Below are positions 44,682 to 52,342 of a stretch of DNA of 64,000 nt, one piece after another. Under the pieces are notes generated by a model, which saw only the letters and a list, made by a program, of their open reading frames with translations, did no database searches and had not been told where the DNA came from. A program made the position numbers and the translations under genes. Every line of letters starts with the position of its first letter. Position 1 is the first letter of the stretch. The DNA comes from Bacteroidales bacterium. GTDB taxonomy: Bacteria > Bacteroidota > Bacteroidia > Bacteroidales > VadinHA17. The stretch lies in the NCBI GenBank assembly GCA_016715075.1, contig JADKBK010000003.1:248001-312000 (forward strand), in the 5' to 3' direction.

Positions 44682-46682
44682 ATGATGAAACTTCTGTTTA
44701 GCGTTTTATTTGCAGTCAGTTTTTGGATATCTGGCCCTTATGCCCTGGGAATCAGCGATAGCCCAACTAAAATTCATGGAAATGAAACAGATCATTTTCC
44801 CGGTACAAAAAGTTATTGGAAAGGGTTTGTGAGATACGATTTTGAATTCGAGGGAAGGGCCTGCAGAATAATATGCCCATCCGTAAAGGCAGAAGGAAAT
44901 CCATGGATATGGAATGCCAGATTTCCGGACTGGCATACTGAAACTGACAGCATTTTACTGTCAGAGGGCTTCTATGTAACTAATATAAATACAGATGAGT
45001 TTAATGGCAGCCATGAAGGAGTAAGTATCTGGGACAGGTATTTCAAGTTTGTTACTGATTCCCTGAAACTTGAGAATAAAGTAGCTCTTGAAGGAATAAG
45101 CAGGGGCGGACTATATGTTTACAACTTCGCAAAGAAATACCCTTACCGGGTTAGTTGTATTTATTGCGAAGCACCTGTCTGCGATTTCAAAAGCTGGCCG
45201 GGCGGATTTGGGAAAGGACCCGGGAGTCAGCAGGACTGGCAATTGATACTTAAAGCATATGGGTTCAAAAATGACCAGGAGGCAAAGTCATTTAAAGATA
45301 ATCCTGTCGACAATCTTGAAATGCTGGCAGCAGAAAAGGTTCCTGTTCTCCATATGATTGGACTGAATGACACAGTTGTTCCCCCTGATGAAAACAGTTT
45401 TATCCTGATTGACAGATATATCAGGCTCGGTGGTCCTGCAACTGTCATTCCCTGCACACGAGGCAGGCAGGAGCTTAAAGGTCATCATTTTGATATTGAA
45501 ACACCGGACCTTGTTGCCCGGTTTATCAGGGAAAACACAAGAGCCTTCAGATCAAAGCTGAAATCCGAAAAATATCATTTATACCGACAGGGCTTGAGCA
45601 ATTCCGCTTTAAGATTTGAAAAAGAGAAATCAGGGAGAGTAGCCTTTCTGGGTGGGTCGATTACATATAATTCAGGATGGCGTGATTCTGTCTGTCAGAC
45701 TATTCAGAAAAGATTTCCTGAAACTGCATTCGAATTTATCAATGCCGGCATTCCTTCCCTTGGTTCCCTTCCAGATGCATTCAGAATAAATAACGACGTT
45801 CTTTCTAAAGGAAGAATCGATCTTCTTTTTGTGGAGGCTGCAGTTAATGACCGTACAAACGGATACTCATCCCAGTCTCAGATTCGCTCAATGGAGGGAA
45901 TTGTCAGACAATCCAAAACTTCAAATCCACAGATAGATATTGTCTTCATGTATTTTGCCGATCCTGATAAAATAAATGATTATAATACCGGAATCATCCC
46001 TGAAGAAATTCAGAATCATGAGAAAGTTGCTTTTCATTATAATATTCCGTCAATAAACCTTGCCAGGGAAGTTGCTGCAAGGATAAATAACAGGGAATTC
46101 ACATGGAGAGGTGATTTTATTGACCTTCATCCATCTCGTTTCGGTCAGCAGATCTATAATAATTCGATATCGGATTTATTAGTAAAATGCTGGAAACCTG
46201 AAAATATCAAAATGAATTATTCTCAAGACCAGTTGATTCCTCCAAAACTCGATCCCCTATGTTATGACAAAGGCAAGCTTATTTCAGCAGGTAAAGAATA
46301 CTGTACTGAAGGCTGGATTCTGGATTCAAACTGGAGTCCTGAGGACGGGGCTTCCACAAGAGAAGATTTTGTACATGTGCCAATGCTGATCTGCACCGAA
46401 CCGGGAAAAATACTCAAAACAGCATTTAAAGGAACTGCAATAGGTATCGCAGTTGCTTCAGGACCAGATGCCGGTATAATAGAATACAGCATCGACGGAA
46501 AAGAATGGAAGAAGGCCGATCTTTTTACACAGTGGAGTGCCTTCCTCCATCTGCCATGGTTTGTAACACTTTCAGACGGACTTAAGAATGGAAATCATAC
46601 ATTAAGATTGCGACTGGATAATGATATGAATAAGTCTGGTAAAGGCACAAGCTGCAGGATAAGATATTTCTTCGTGAACTGA
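44682..46682 (+). CDS. Two-domain exported esterase: alpha/beta hydrolase + SGNH hydrolase
   Basis: A 666-residue secreted protein. Domain 1 (about 40-295) is an alpha/beta hydrolase with nucleophile elbow GISRGG (S140), the acidic HMIGLNDTVVPP and His in LKGHHFD. Domain 2 (about 318-510) is SGNH/GDSL-like: FLGGSITYNSGW (S326), NAGIPSLGSLPDAFR, EAAVNDRTNG and DLHPSRFG supply the block residues Ser, Gly, Asn, His. A C-terminal beta domain (about 530-666) resembles a carbohydrate-binding or accessory module. Such fusions occur in enzymes that deacetylate polysaccharides; here this is inference. ATG 44685 is an equal start. Confidence 0.85.
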   Translation: MMKLLFSVLFAVSFWISGPYALGISDSPTKIHGNETDHFPGTKSYWKGFVRYDFEFEGRACRIICPSVKAEGNPWIWNARFPDWHTETDSILLSEGFYVTNINTDEFNGSHEGVSIWDRYFKFVTDSLKLENKVALEGISRGGLYVYNFAKKYPYRVSCIYCEAPVCDFKSWPGGFGKGPGSQQDWQLILKAYGFKNDQEAKSFKDNPVDNLEMLAAEKVPVLHMIGLNDTVVPPDENSFILIDRYIRLGGPATVIPCTRGRQELKGHHFDIETPDLVARFIRENTRAFRSKLKSEKYHLYRQGLSNSALRFEKEKSGRVAFLGGSITYNSGWRDSVCQTIQKRFPETAFEFINAGIPSLGSLPDAFRINNDVLSKGRIDLLFVEAAVNDRTNGYSSQSQIRSMEGIVRQSKTSNPQIDIVFMYFADPDKINDYNTGIIPEEIQNHEKVAFHYNIPSINLAREVAARINNREFTWRGDFIDLHPSRFGQQIYNNSISDLLVKCWKPENIKMNYSQDQLIPPKLDPLCYDKGKLISAGKEYCTEGWILDSNWSPEDGASTREDFVHVPMLICTEPGKILKTAFKGTAIGIAVASGPDAGIIEYSIDGKEWKKADLFTQWSAFLHLPWFVTLSDGLKNGNHTLRLRLDNDMNKSGKGTSCRIRYFFVN

Positions 46683-46850
46683 GATTGCCATTTACATATT
46701 TTCATTTATCGCTCCTGTATGATTAGCATTCAGTGCAAGCTGCATTGCAACTAGTGTTGCTTCAATTATTAATTATTTATGTTGGTTTAAATGAATCAGA
46801 TACAGACTAAATGATACAGATAAACTTTACTGTCATGTATTTAAACCAGG

Positions 46851-47054
46851 TCAGTTCAAAACCTCAAATGTGATCTTTGCATTGACACGGTATTCAGAGA
46901 TTTTATTATTCTCCACCTGTGCACTCATGTGATGAATATACACTGAGCATATACCTTTTAATGTTTCCCCTGCTGTCTTGACAGCAATAATTGTTGCATC
47001 CTCCCAGCTTTTGGGAGATGATGCCATTATTTCAATAACTTTAAATACCGGCAT
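46851..47054 (-). CDS. Dodecin family flavin-binding protein
   Basis: A 67-residue dodecin: VFKVIEIMASSPKSWEDATIIAVKTAGETLKGICSVYIHHMSAQVENNKISEYRVNAKITFEVL matches the family along its whole length, including SWEDA and the aromatic/YRV strand. Dodecins assemble as hollow dodecamers storing flavin. The usual flavin-stacking Trp is represented by W17 (in SWEDA). It is read divergently from the SRPBCC gene at 47355. Confidence 0.93.
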   Translation of the reverse strand: MPVFKVIEIMASSPKSWEDATIIAVKTAGETLKGICSVYIHHMSAQVENNKISEYRVNAKITFEVLN

Positions 47055-47132
47055 GATATGATTTATAGATTAATAATTATGATAATTGTATTTTATGAAT
47101 ACAGAACCTGTTACAATTCCATTCATTTTATT

Positions 47133-47149
47133 AATTACCATTGGTAATT
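47133..47149. promoter_or_regulatory. Palindrome upstream of dodecin
   Basis: AATTACCA-T-TGGTAATT is a perfect inverted repeat with 8-bp arms, 79 bases upstream of the dodecin start codon in the divergent gap. A repressor operator is likely, but no regulator gene is adjacent. Confidence 0.4.
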
Positions 47150-47183
47150 CAGATACAAATATCCAAACCTTTAATCTGACAAT

Positions 47184-47220
47184 CATTACATTACAAATTG
47201 AATATATTACATAATTCACA
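47184..47220. promoter_or_regulatory. Two shared 15-bp motifs in the dodecin/SRPBCC gap
   Basis: CATTACATTACAAAT (47184-47198) and ATTACATAATTCACA (47206-47220) stand 7 bases apart. Both recur in the gap upstream of the response-regulator operon (51647-51661 and, inverted, 51688-51702). The second also recurs at 16554-16568. Confidence 0.45.
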
Positions 47221-47354
47221 TGCCGGGCTAAAAAGGGAGCCGGTTATTGTGAAACCCGCACTTAAAATGAACAAAATTTTAAGCAACCCGTTTATATGCT
47301 GTAAATTAATGAATGTTAACAGCAGAGCAATTATAAACTAAAAATCGTCCGACA

Positions 47355-47807
47355 ATGAAGATTATAAAGTCAATAGAGATCAATAAGAATTCTGGGCTGG
47401 TATTTGATTATCTGCGGATTACAAAAAACCAGGACAATTTCAGCGTATGGAACATGAGTGATCCGGATATGAAAAAAACCCATCTGGGTACTGATGGAAC
47501 AGTTGGTTTTATTTACAGTTGGGATAGTACAATGAAAAATGTAGGCGCCGGGGAACAGTTAATAACAGCCATTGAAGAAGGAAAATCAATTGAATATTCA
47601 ATCAGGTTTTTTCGTCCTATGAAGAATACAGGCAAAACAAAATTTGAAATTACCAGTATTGGAAAGGAAAGTACTTCAGTTGCCTGGATATTTGACAGTC
47701 CATCAAAGTTTCCGATGTCGCTGTTCTCTCCAATATTTAAGAAAATGTTGGGAAAAGACCTTAAAAAAGGGCTTATTAATCTGAAAAGGATTCTTGAAAA
47801 GAAGTAA
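47355..47807 (+). CDS. SRPBCC-family protein (polyketide cyclase-like)
   Basis: A 150-residue START-like protein: KIIKSIEINKNSGLVFDYLRITKNQDNFSVWNMSDPDMKKTHLGTDGTVGFIYSW with the typical strand VGAGEQLITAIEEGKSIEYSIRFFRPM. This resembles small SRPBCC proteins with unknown hydrophobic ligands. It is divergent from dodecin, sharing the motif-rich gap. Confidence 0.87.
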   Translation: MKIIKSIEINKNSGLVFDYLRITKNQDNFSVWNMSDPDMKKTHLGTDGTVGFIYSWDSTMKNVGAGEQLITAIEEGKSIEYSIRFFRPMKNTGKTKFEITSIGKESTSVAWIFDSPSKFPMSLFSPIFKKMLGKDLKKGLINLKRILEKK

Positions 47808-47896
47808 CTTCACATGCGTTTCAGGTTAGTACCTGACTTAATTATCATACTCCTGTCCTGTATTATGACGAGCAGTAACATTAAAAGTATAAAACC

Positions 47897-48796
47897 ATGA
47901 ATAAACTATTCATTTTCCCCATACTGTTCGTATCTCTTCACTCCTTTGCAGCCATTGATGGAGAGGTTATCATGATAGCAAATAAAGAAACAGGTGAGAA
48001 GATTACACATATCCGGGAAATTTACAAATCGGTTGACACTTTCAGGCTAAAAGCCGATATTTTTTACTCCAATCAATCGCTTACGAAAGAGAATAATACT
48101 GCAATTGTTTTCTTTCATGGAGGAGGATGGGCATTTGGCACGCCTGATGAGTTTTTTACTACTTGTGAACGGTATGCAAAGATGGGCATTGTTACATTTT
48201 CGATAGAGTATCGTTTGTCTGTTGAAAACGGGGTAACACCGCATAAAACCATCAGCCCTATTGAATGTGTAATGGATGCTAAATCGGCGATTCGCTGGGT
48301 CAGGGAAAACGCCCGGAAATTCCATATTGACAGTTCTAAAATAATTGCAGCAGGACAGTCTGCAGGAGGTCATCTGGCATTATGTACTGCAATGATTGAT
48401 AATTATAATGAAATATCCGATAACATGGCAATAAGTTGCAGGCCTGATGCAATTTTGTTGTTTTCCTCATGCATAAATGCAGTTGAGGGCTGGTGTGACC
48501 GTTTACTGGCTGACCGGAGAGATAAAATCTGGAGCATCTCTCCTGCTCATAATATAAAAAAGGGGTTGCCTCCGATGATTGATTTCCATGGCACTGATGA
48601 TGAAATGGTTCCAATATGGACTGCTCAGTTTTTTGAAATTGATATGAAAAAGCTAGGCAATTATTATGAACTGCATACCTATAAAGGAAGGAAACATTAT
48701 CTGGGCGAAGGGAATCCTGAGTATTCGCGCTACTATGATGATGAAATATTAAAGATTGCAGATATTTTTCTACGGAAATATCATCTCCTGGATTAA
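47897..48796 (+). CDS. Secreted alpha/beta hydrolase (esterase/acetyl esterase-like)
   Basis: A 299-residue protein with a short signal peptide (ends LHSFAA). Oxyanion motif FHGGGWAFG, nucleophile AGQSAGGHLAL, acid in DFHGTDDEMVPI and His in GRKHYLGEG are those of the BD-FAE/hormone-sensitive-lipase-like esterases. It could deacylate plant polysaccharide side groups, matching the esterase and GH genes upstream, but this is not proved. It follows the SRPBCC gene after 89 bases. Confidence 0.9.
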   Translation: MNKLFIFPILFVSLHSFAAIDGEVIMIANKETGEKITHIREIYKSVDTFRLKADIFYSNQSLTKENNTAIVFFHGGGWAFGTPDEFFTTCERYAKMGIVTFSIEYRLSVENGVTPHKTISPIECVMDAKSAIRWVRENARKFHIDSSKIIAAGQSAGGHLALCTAMIDNYNEISDNMAISCRPDAILLFSSCINAVEGWCDRLLADRRDKIWSISPAHNIKKGLPPMIDFHGTDDEMVPIWTAQFFEIDMKKLGNYYELHTYKGRKHYLGEGNPEYSRYYDDEILKIADIFLRKYHLLD

Positions 48797-48846
48797 TACC
48801 AGCTCAACATTCCGGCTTTTCCGAATGGAAGGATTTTATCCCAGCA

Positions 48847-49935
48847 TTATTCAGTATCACTGGTTGCAGGGATGTAAATATCAAATTGTGCTCCTTTGTT
48901 TAATTTACTTGTTGCAGTGATTATGCCCTTGTGGTTCTCCACGATCTTTTTCACAATGGCAAGCCCGATACCTGTTCCTCCATATATGTCTTTGCTGTGA
49001 AGTTTTTGGAAAACCTCAAAAATACGTTCACTGAAATGCGGCTCAAAGCCGATGCCATTATCTCTGAAAGTGAGATGGCAAAAGTTTTTCTCGGGTGAAA
49101 GTTTTTCGATATTCAGATTGCTGCCTTTCACAATCCGGCTGCTGATTTCTATATGCGATGGGATATCAGGCTTTGAAAATTTAAGTGCATTGCTGATGAT
49201 ATTATAAATGAGCTGCCGAAACTGAAAAGGTATAATGTTTGCAGAACCCAGATTTGTGCTTTTTATTGTTGCATGTTTTTCTTCAATAGTGTCTCTCAGT
49301 TCTGCTTTTACCTCGTCCACAATCATACATAGTTCTGTTTTTTCAAACTTGTGTTCTGTGGTGTTTATGCGCGAGAAGGCAAGTAGATCGTCGATAAGTT
49401 GCTGCATTCTTTTTGCAGCTAATTGCATTCGCTGGAAATTATATTTACCTGTTTCCGACAGATTATCCTTTTCATTTTCAAGGATGATTGTAACAAAGGT
49501 CTGGATTTTGCGCAAAGGCTCCTGCAAATCGTGACTCGATATGTATGTGAATGCCAGCAGCTCTTTGTTGGCAATGCTCAATTCTGCCGCCCTTTTTTCT
49601 TTCTCCTCGTTTTGAAATGCAAGTTCTCTGTTGGCAATTATTAACTCCGCAGCCCTCTTTTCTTTCTCTTCCACCTGAAAGAGAAGCTCTTTATTTGCAA
49701 TGCCTAATTCTGCTGCCCGTTTCCCTTTCTCAGCTGCCTGATAAGCAAGTTCAATGTTGGCAATACCTAACTCTGATGCCCGTTTCCCTTTCTCTTCTTT
49801 TTGAAAGGCGAGTTCCCTGTGCGCAATAAGTAAATCTGCTGCCAACTTTCCATTCTCTTCCTTTTGAAAGGCAATTCCCCTCTGAGCAATATTTAACTTA
49901 TCCTCATACATTTCCATTCTTTTATTCATATTCAA
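48847..49935 (-). CDS. Histidine kinase with repeated coiled-coil signalling helix
   Basis: A 362-residue cytoplasmic histidine kinase. Residues 19-123 consist of five 21-residue coiled-coil repeats. HisKA follows, with phospho-accepting H135 in FTYISSHDLQEPLRKIQ. HATPase comprises NIISNALKFSKP, TFRDNGIGFEP, GTGIGLAIVKKIVENHKG (about 240-355). No membrane segment and no PAS or other sensory domain precedes the repeats. It is the last gene of a minus-strand operon with three receiver genes, the nearest 95 bases upstream, so it probably phosphorylates one or more of them. Confidence 0.92.
   Translation of the reverse strand: MNMNKRMEMYEDKLNIAQRGIAFQKEENGKLAADLLIAHRELAFQKEEKGKRASELGIANIELAYQAAEKGKRAAELGIANKELLFQVEEKEKRAAELIIANRELAFQNEEKEKRAAELSIANKELLAFTYISSHDLQEPLRKIQTFVTIILENEKDNLSETGKYNFQRMQLAAKRMQQLIDDLLAFSRINTTEHKFEKTELCMIVDEVKAELRDTIEEKHATIKSTNLGSANIIPFQFRQLIYNIISNALKFSKPDIPSHIEISSRIVKGSNLNIEKLSPEKNFCHLTFRDNGIGFEPHFSERIFEVFQKLHSKDIYGGTGIGLAIVKKIVENHKGIITATSKLNKGAQFDIYIPATSDTE
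49567..49881 (-). repeat. Five 63-bp tandem repeats in the histidine kinase gene
   Basis: Codons 19-123 form five exact 21-codon units, each starting x-E-L-x-[FY]-Q (G-I in the first) and ending A-[AS]-E-L-x-I-A-N or near that. Three heptads per unit keep the coiled coil in register, so a copy gain or loss would preserve the frame. Confidence 0.85.
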
Positions 49936-50030
49936 CTGTGATAAAGTGATTCTATTTTAATTTTGAGATGCAACCTGATTTGGAGAATCTCTCAATGGAC
50001 ATTAAACTTATTGGCTGATTGTCTGATTCT

Positions 50031-50495
50031 TTACACAGACAGATTATCCTGATCTGTGATTACAAAATTATCCTGGGTTGAATGTGAAGTTTTGCCTTCC
50101 CCTACAAGCAAAAGCGCGCGAAGGATAATTTCTTTGAACTGTATAAAAACTGATGGTTTGCGAATGAAATACCGGGCGCCATTTTTGTAAAGACTATTTA
50201 CGACCTCCTGCTCAAAAGAGGTGGAAAAGATAATAACCGGAAGGTCTTTCAATTTGTTGTCGTGCTTTATCTCCGATAAACATTCGAAGCCGTTTTTTCG
50301 CGGCATGTTAAGATCCAGGAAAAGGATATCCGGAAGATTGTATGATTCGTTTGCGAGTAATTGCATGAGTTCTTCTCCATCATGCACAGTAGTGAGATTA
50401 GTGGATATTATTAACTCTTCCAAAGCTTTTTCAAAGAAAATGCAATCGTCAATATCGTCATCAGCAAGAAGTATATTCATTTGCTTAAGATTCAT
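50031..50495 (-). CDS. Single-domain response regulator, copy 3
   Basis: A 154-residue CheY-like receiver: NILLADDDIDDCIFFEKAL, phospho-acceptor D61 in LFLDLNMPRKNGFECL, the switch region VIIFSTSFEQEV and lysine in YFIRKP. No output domain, so it probably acts by protein contact or as a phosphorelay carrier, as in Rcp1-type receivers. Its start overlaps the stop of copy 2 by 4 bases (ATGA-type overlap). Confidence 0.93.
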   Translation of the reverse strand: MNLKQMNILLADDDIDDCIFFEKALEELIISTNLTTVHDGEELMQLLANESYNLPDILFLDLNMPRKNGFECLSEIKHDNKLKDLPVIIFSTSFEQEVVNSLYKNGARYFIRKPSVFIQFKEIILRALLLVGEGKTSHSTQDNFVITDQDNLSV

Positions 50496-50935
50496 GCGTT
50501 AAGAATATATTTTACCTGACTTTCAGAAGATTCTTTTTCTGATACTATAGGCAGTGCGTGGTGAATAACCTGTTTGAGCTGCTCAAAATCACCTGGTTTA
50601 TGAATATAAACATTAACGCCACGCCTAAAGACATTGTTTATGGTCTCATTCGAGTTGGAGGTTGAAAGTATGACTACTGCAAGGTTTCTAAGCAACTTAT
50701 TACGCTTTATCTCTGAGATACACTCCAGCCCGTTCTTGCGGGGCATACTCAGATCGAGAAACAGAATATCAGGAGGATTACTGGTATTCAGGGTCAGATA
50801 ATTCATTAATTGTTCTCCGTCATTAACAATTGTAAGATTGGCGGGCAGCATCAGATCTTCAAGCGCTTTTTTAAAAAAGAAGCAATCATCGCTATCATCA
50901 TCTGCAAGTAAAATGTTCACTGTTTTTAAATTCAT
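50492..50935 (-). CDS. Single-domain response regulator, copy 2
   Basis: A 147-residue receiver paralogous to both neighbours: NILLADDDSDDCFFFKKAL, D61 in LFLDLSMPRKNGLECI, VVILSTSNS and YIHKPGDF. The switch lysine is conserved. The C-terminus is short and without output domain. Confidence 0.93.
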   Translation of the reverse strand: MNLKTVNILLADDDSDDCFFFKKALEDLMLPANLTIVNDGEQLMNYLTLNTSNPPDILFLDLSMPRKNGLECISEIKRNKLLRNLAVVILSTSNSNETINNVFRRGVNVYIHKPGDFEQLKQVIHHALPIVSEKESSESQVKYILNA

Positions 50936-50951
50936 TCCTTAAAGGCATTGA

Positions 50952-51449
50952 TTAAGTAATTGGTTTGAATACATCATTTCCGGTTTGTATAAGTTGGTTC
51001 AGAATCTCATCCTTACCCGAAATCTTGTTCTTGTCTGCAACCATCTCAAGTGTTGAGTGAATAACCTGCTTGAGCAGGTTAAAATCGCAGGACTTACGGA
51101 TGTAATCATGTGCTCCGATCTTCATTAGTAAGTCTATCATATTCTCTTCATAAATAATGTTCTGAGGGAAAGATGTCGAAAACATTACCACAACAAGATC
51201 TTCCAGTTTTTTACTCTCTTTGATCTCGGTTAGACACTCGAATCCGTTTTTACGCGGCATGCTAAGATCAAGGAAAAGGACATCCGGGAGATGTTCTGAA
51301 TTCAGGTTAAGGTAATTCATGAGTTCGTCACCGTCATGAACAATTGTTAGGTTGGTTGCAATCGGTATTTCCTTTAAGGCTTTCTCAAAAAAAGAGCAAT
51401 CGTCAAAATCATCATCTGAAAGCAGCACATTCAATTGGTCTAATTTCAT
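50952..51449 (-). CDS. Single-domain response regulator, copy 1
   Basis: A 165-residue receiver heading the operon: NVLLSDDDFDDCSFFEKAL, D61 in LFLDLSMPRKNGFECL, VVMFSTSFPQNI and YIRKSCDF. Between the switch Thr/Ser and the lysine it has an insertion of about seven to ten residues (IIYEENMIDLLMKIGA) absent from its paralogues; the usual K-P after the switch lysine is K-S. It may differ from the others in partner choice. Confidence 0.92.
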   Translation of the reverse strand: MKLDQLNVLLSDDDFDDCSFFEKALKEIPIATNLTIVHDGDELMNYLNLNSEHLPDVLFLDLSMPRKNGFECLTEIKESKKLEDLVVVMFSTSFPQNIIYEENMIDLLMKIGAHDYIRKSCDFNLLKQVIHSTLEMVADKNKISGKDEILNQLIQTGNDVFKPIT

Positions 51450-51643
51450 CTTTAAATTTTTGAAAATTAGTTATTAAACTCCCCCTGAAGTCTGATTTTT
51501 AAAATGTATCGCATCACGGAAATGGCCATCATCAGGCCGGAATATTAGTTCTCAGCCAACCTCGATCTGCAATTGTTAAAAACCTGCTTTCTTTCTGCAA
51601 GAACCGCATCTTAGGATGAAAAAGTGTTACAAAATAATTCAAA

Positions 51644-51702
51644 TGAATTACATAATTCACACTTTATCGTTTTTTCCCGTTTGTTTGATTTGTAATGTAA
51701 TG
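51644..51702. promoter_or_regulatory. Shared motif pair upstream of the signalling operon
   Basis: TGAATTA-CA-TAATTCA (51644-51659) is a palindrome overlapping the 15-mer ATTACATAATTCACA. ATTTGTAATGTAATG (51688-51702) is the exact reverse complement of CATTACATTACAAAT at 47184. Both lie about 200-250 bases upstream of the first receiver gene. Confidence 0.45.
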
Positions 51703-51869
51703 GATTATTATACTTAACTGACCGAAGATAAATTTCCGGGATCGTCATTGAGGTGTATAAGCAAATTGTACTCTTTTTTACATCTTAACTTTTCTATTAT
51801 AAGAACTCCAGTATTGATCTGAAAGGTTAACGGGTTCATACCAGTTAAATCAGCGTGGCGAGAAGAACA

Positions 51870-51911
51870 AAATCCCATCCATATGAGAGTAAAATATTAT
51901 GGATGGGATTT
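51870..51911. repeat. Perfect 13-bp inverted repeat in a gene-free gap
   Basis: AAATCCCATCCAT (51870-51882) and ATGGATGGGATTT (51899-51911) around a 16-base AT-rich loop. No T-run follows on either strand. The rest of the gap 51450-52008 has no gene-like frame. Confidence 0.6.
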
Positions 51912-51970
51912 GAACCTGATAAACTAAGTGAAAAAACGAATTTCCAAAAATTATTATTTTCCTATGGAGA

Positions 51971-51996
51971 TAAATAAAGACGGCTATCTTTATTTA
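51971..51996 (-). terminator. Terminator-like hairpin after the CsbD gene
   Basis: TAAATAAAGA-CGGCTA-TCTTTATTTA has perfect 10-bp arms and lies 13 bases past the CsbD stop on the minus strand. It is AT-rich and the following T-run is weak (TCTCC), so termination is probable only. Confidence 0.5.
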
Positions 51997-52008
51997 AACG
52001 GCCTGTGA

Positions 52009-52194
52009 TTAAAGTTCTGAAAGAATCTTGTGTAATTCTTCCTTTGTTTTACCGAGTTTGATTTGAAGTTTTGCATACATTTCCTCTTTCTTACCTTCTT
52101 CAAACATCAGATCATTGTCAGTTAAGACAGCAAATTTCTGTTTGAGCATGGCTTTCTGTTCATTCCAGTTGCCTTTCAGTTCTGTTGTGTTCAT
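52009..52194 (-). CDS. CsbD-like stress protein
   Basis: A 61-residue protein: MNTTELKGNWNEQKAMLKQKFAVLTDNDLMFEEGKKEEMYAKLQIKLGKTKEELHKIL. The KGNWNEQKxxLKQKF...LTDNDL pattern with a four-helix-bundle charge pattern fits the CsbD/YjbJ family, abundant under general stress in bacteria but of unknown biochemical role. The longer ORF start (52221) adds MYSQFKSKK, translated from the leader, and is rejected. Confidence 0.88.
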   Translation of the reverse strand: MNTTELKGNWNEQKAMLKQKFAVLTDNDLMFEEGKKEEMYAKLQIKLGKTKEELHKILSEL

Positions 52195-52342
52195 TTTTTT
52201 TGATTTGAATTGTGAATACACTTAACAGATACAAAGGAAAGGATGCAAAGGCCTAATTGAGTTACATTATTTCCTGAATTTTTTATACTATTCCCACATT
52301 TGCAATAAACTGCTCTTTCTCCTGATTTTGCACTTTACAACT

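Noticed and set aside
49567..49881. CRISPR-like 63-bp repeats
   Set aside because: They are in-frame coding repeats of a coiled coil, not spacer-separated repeats.
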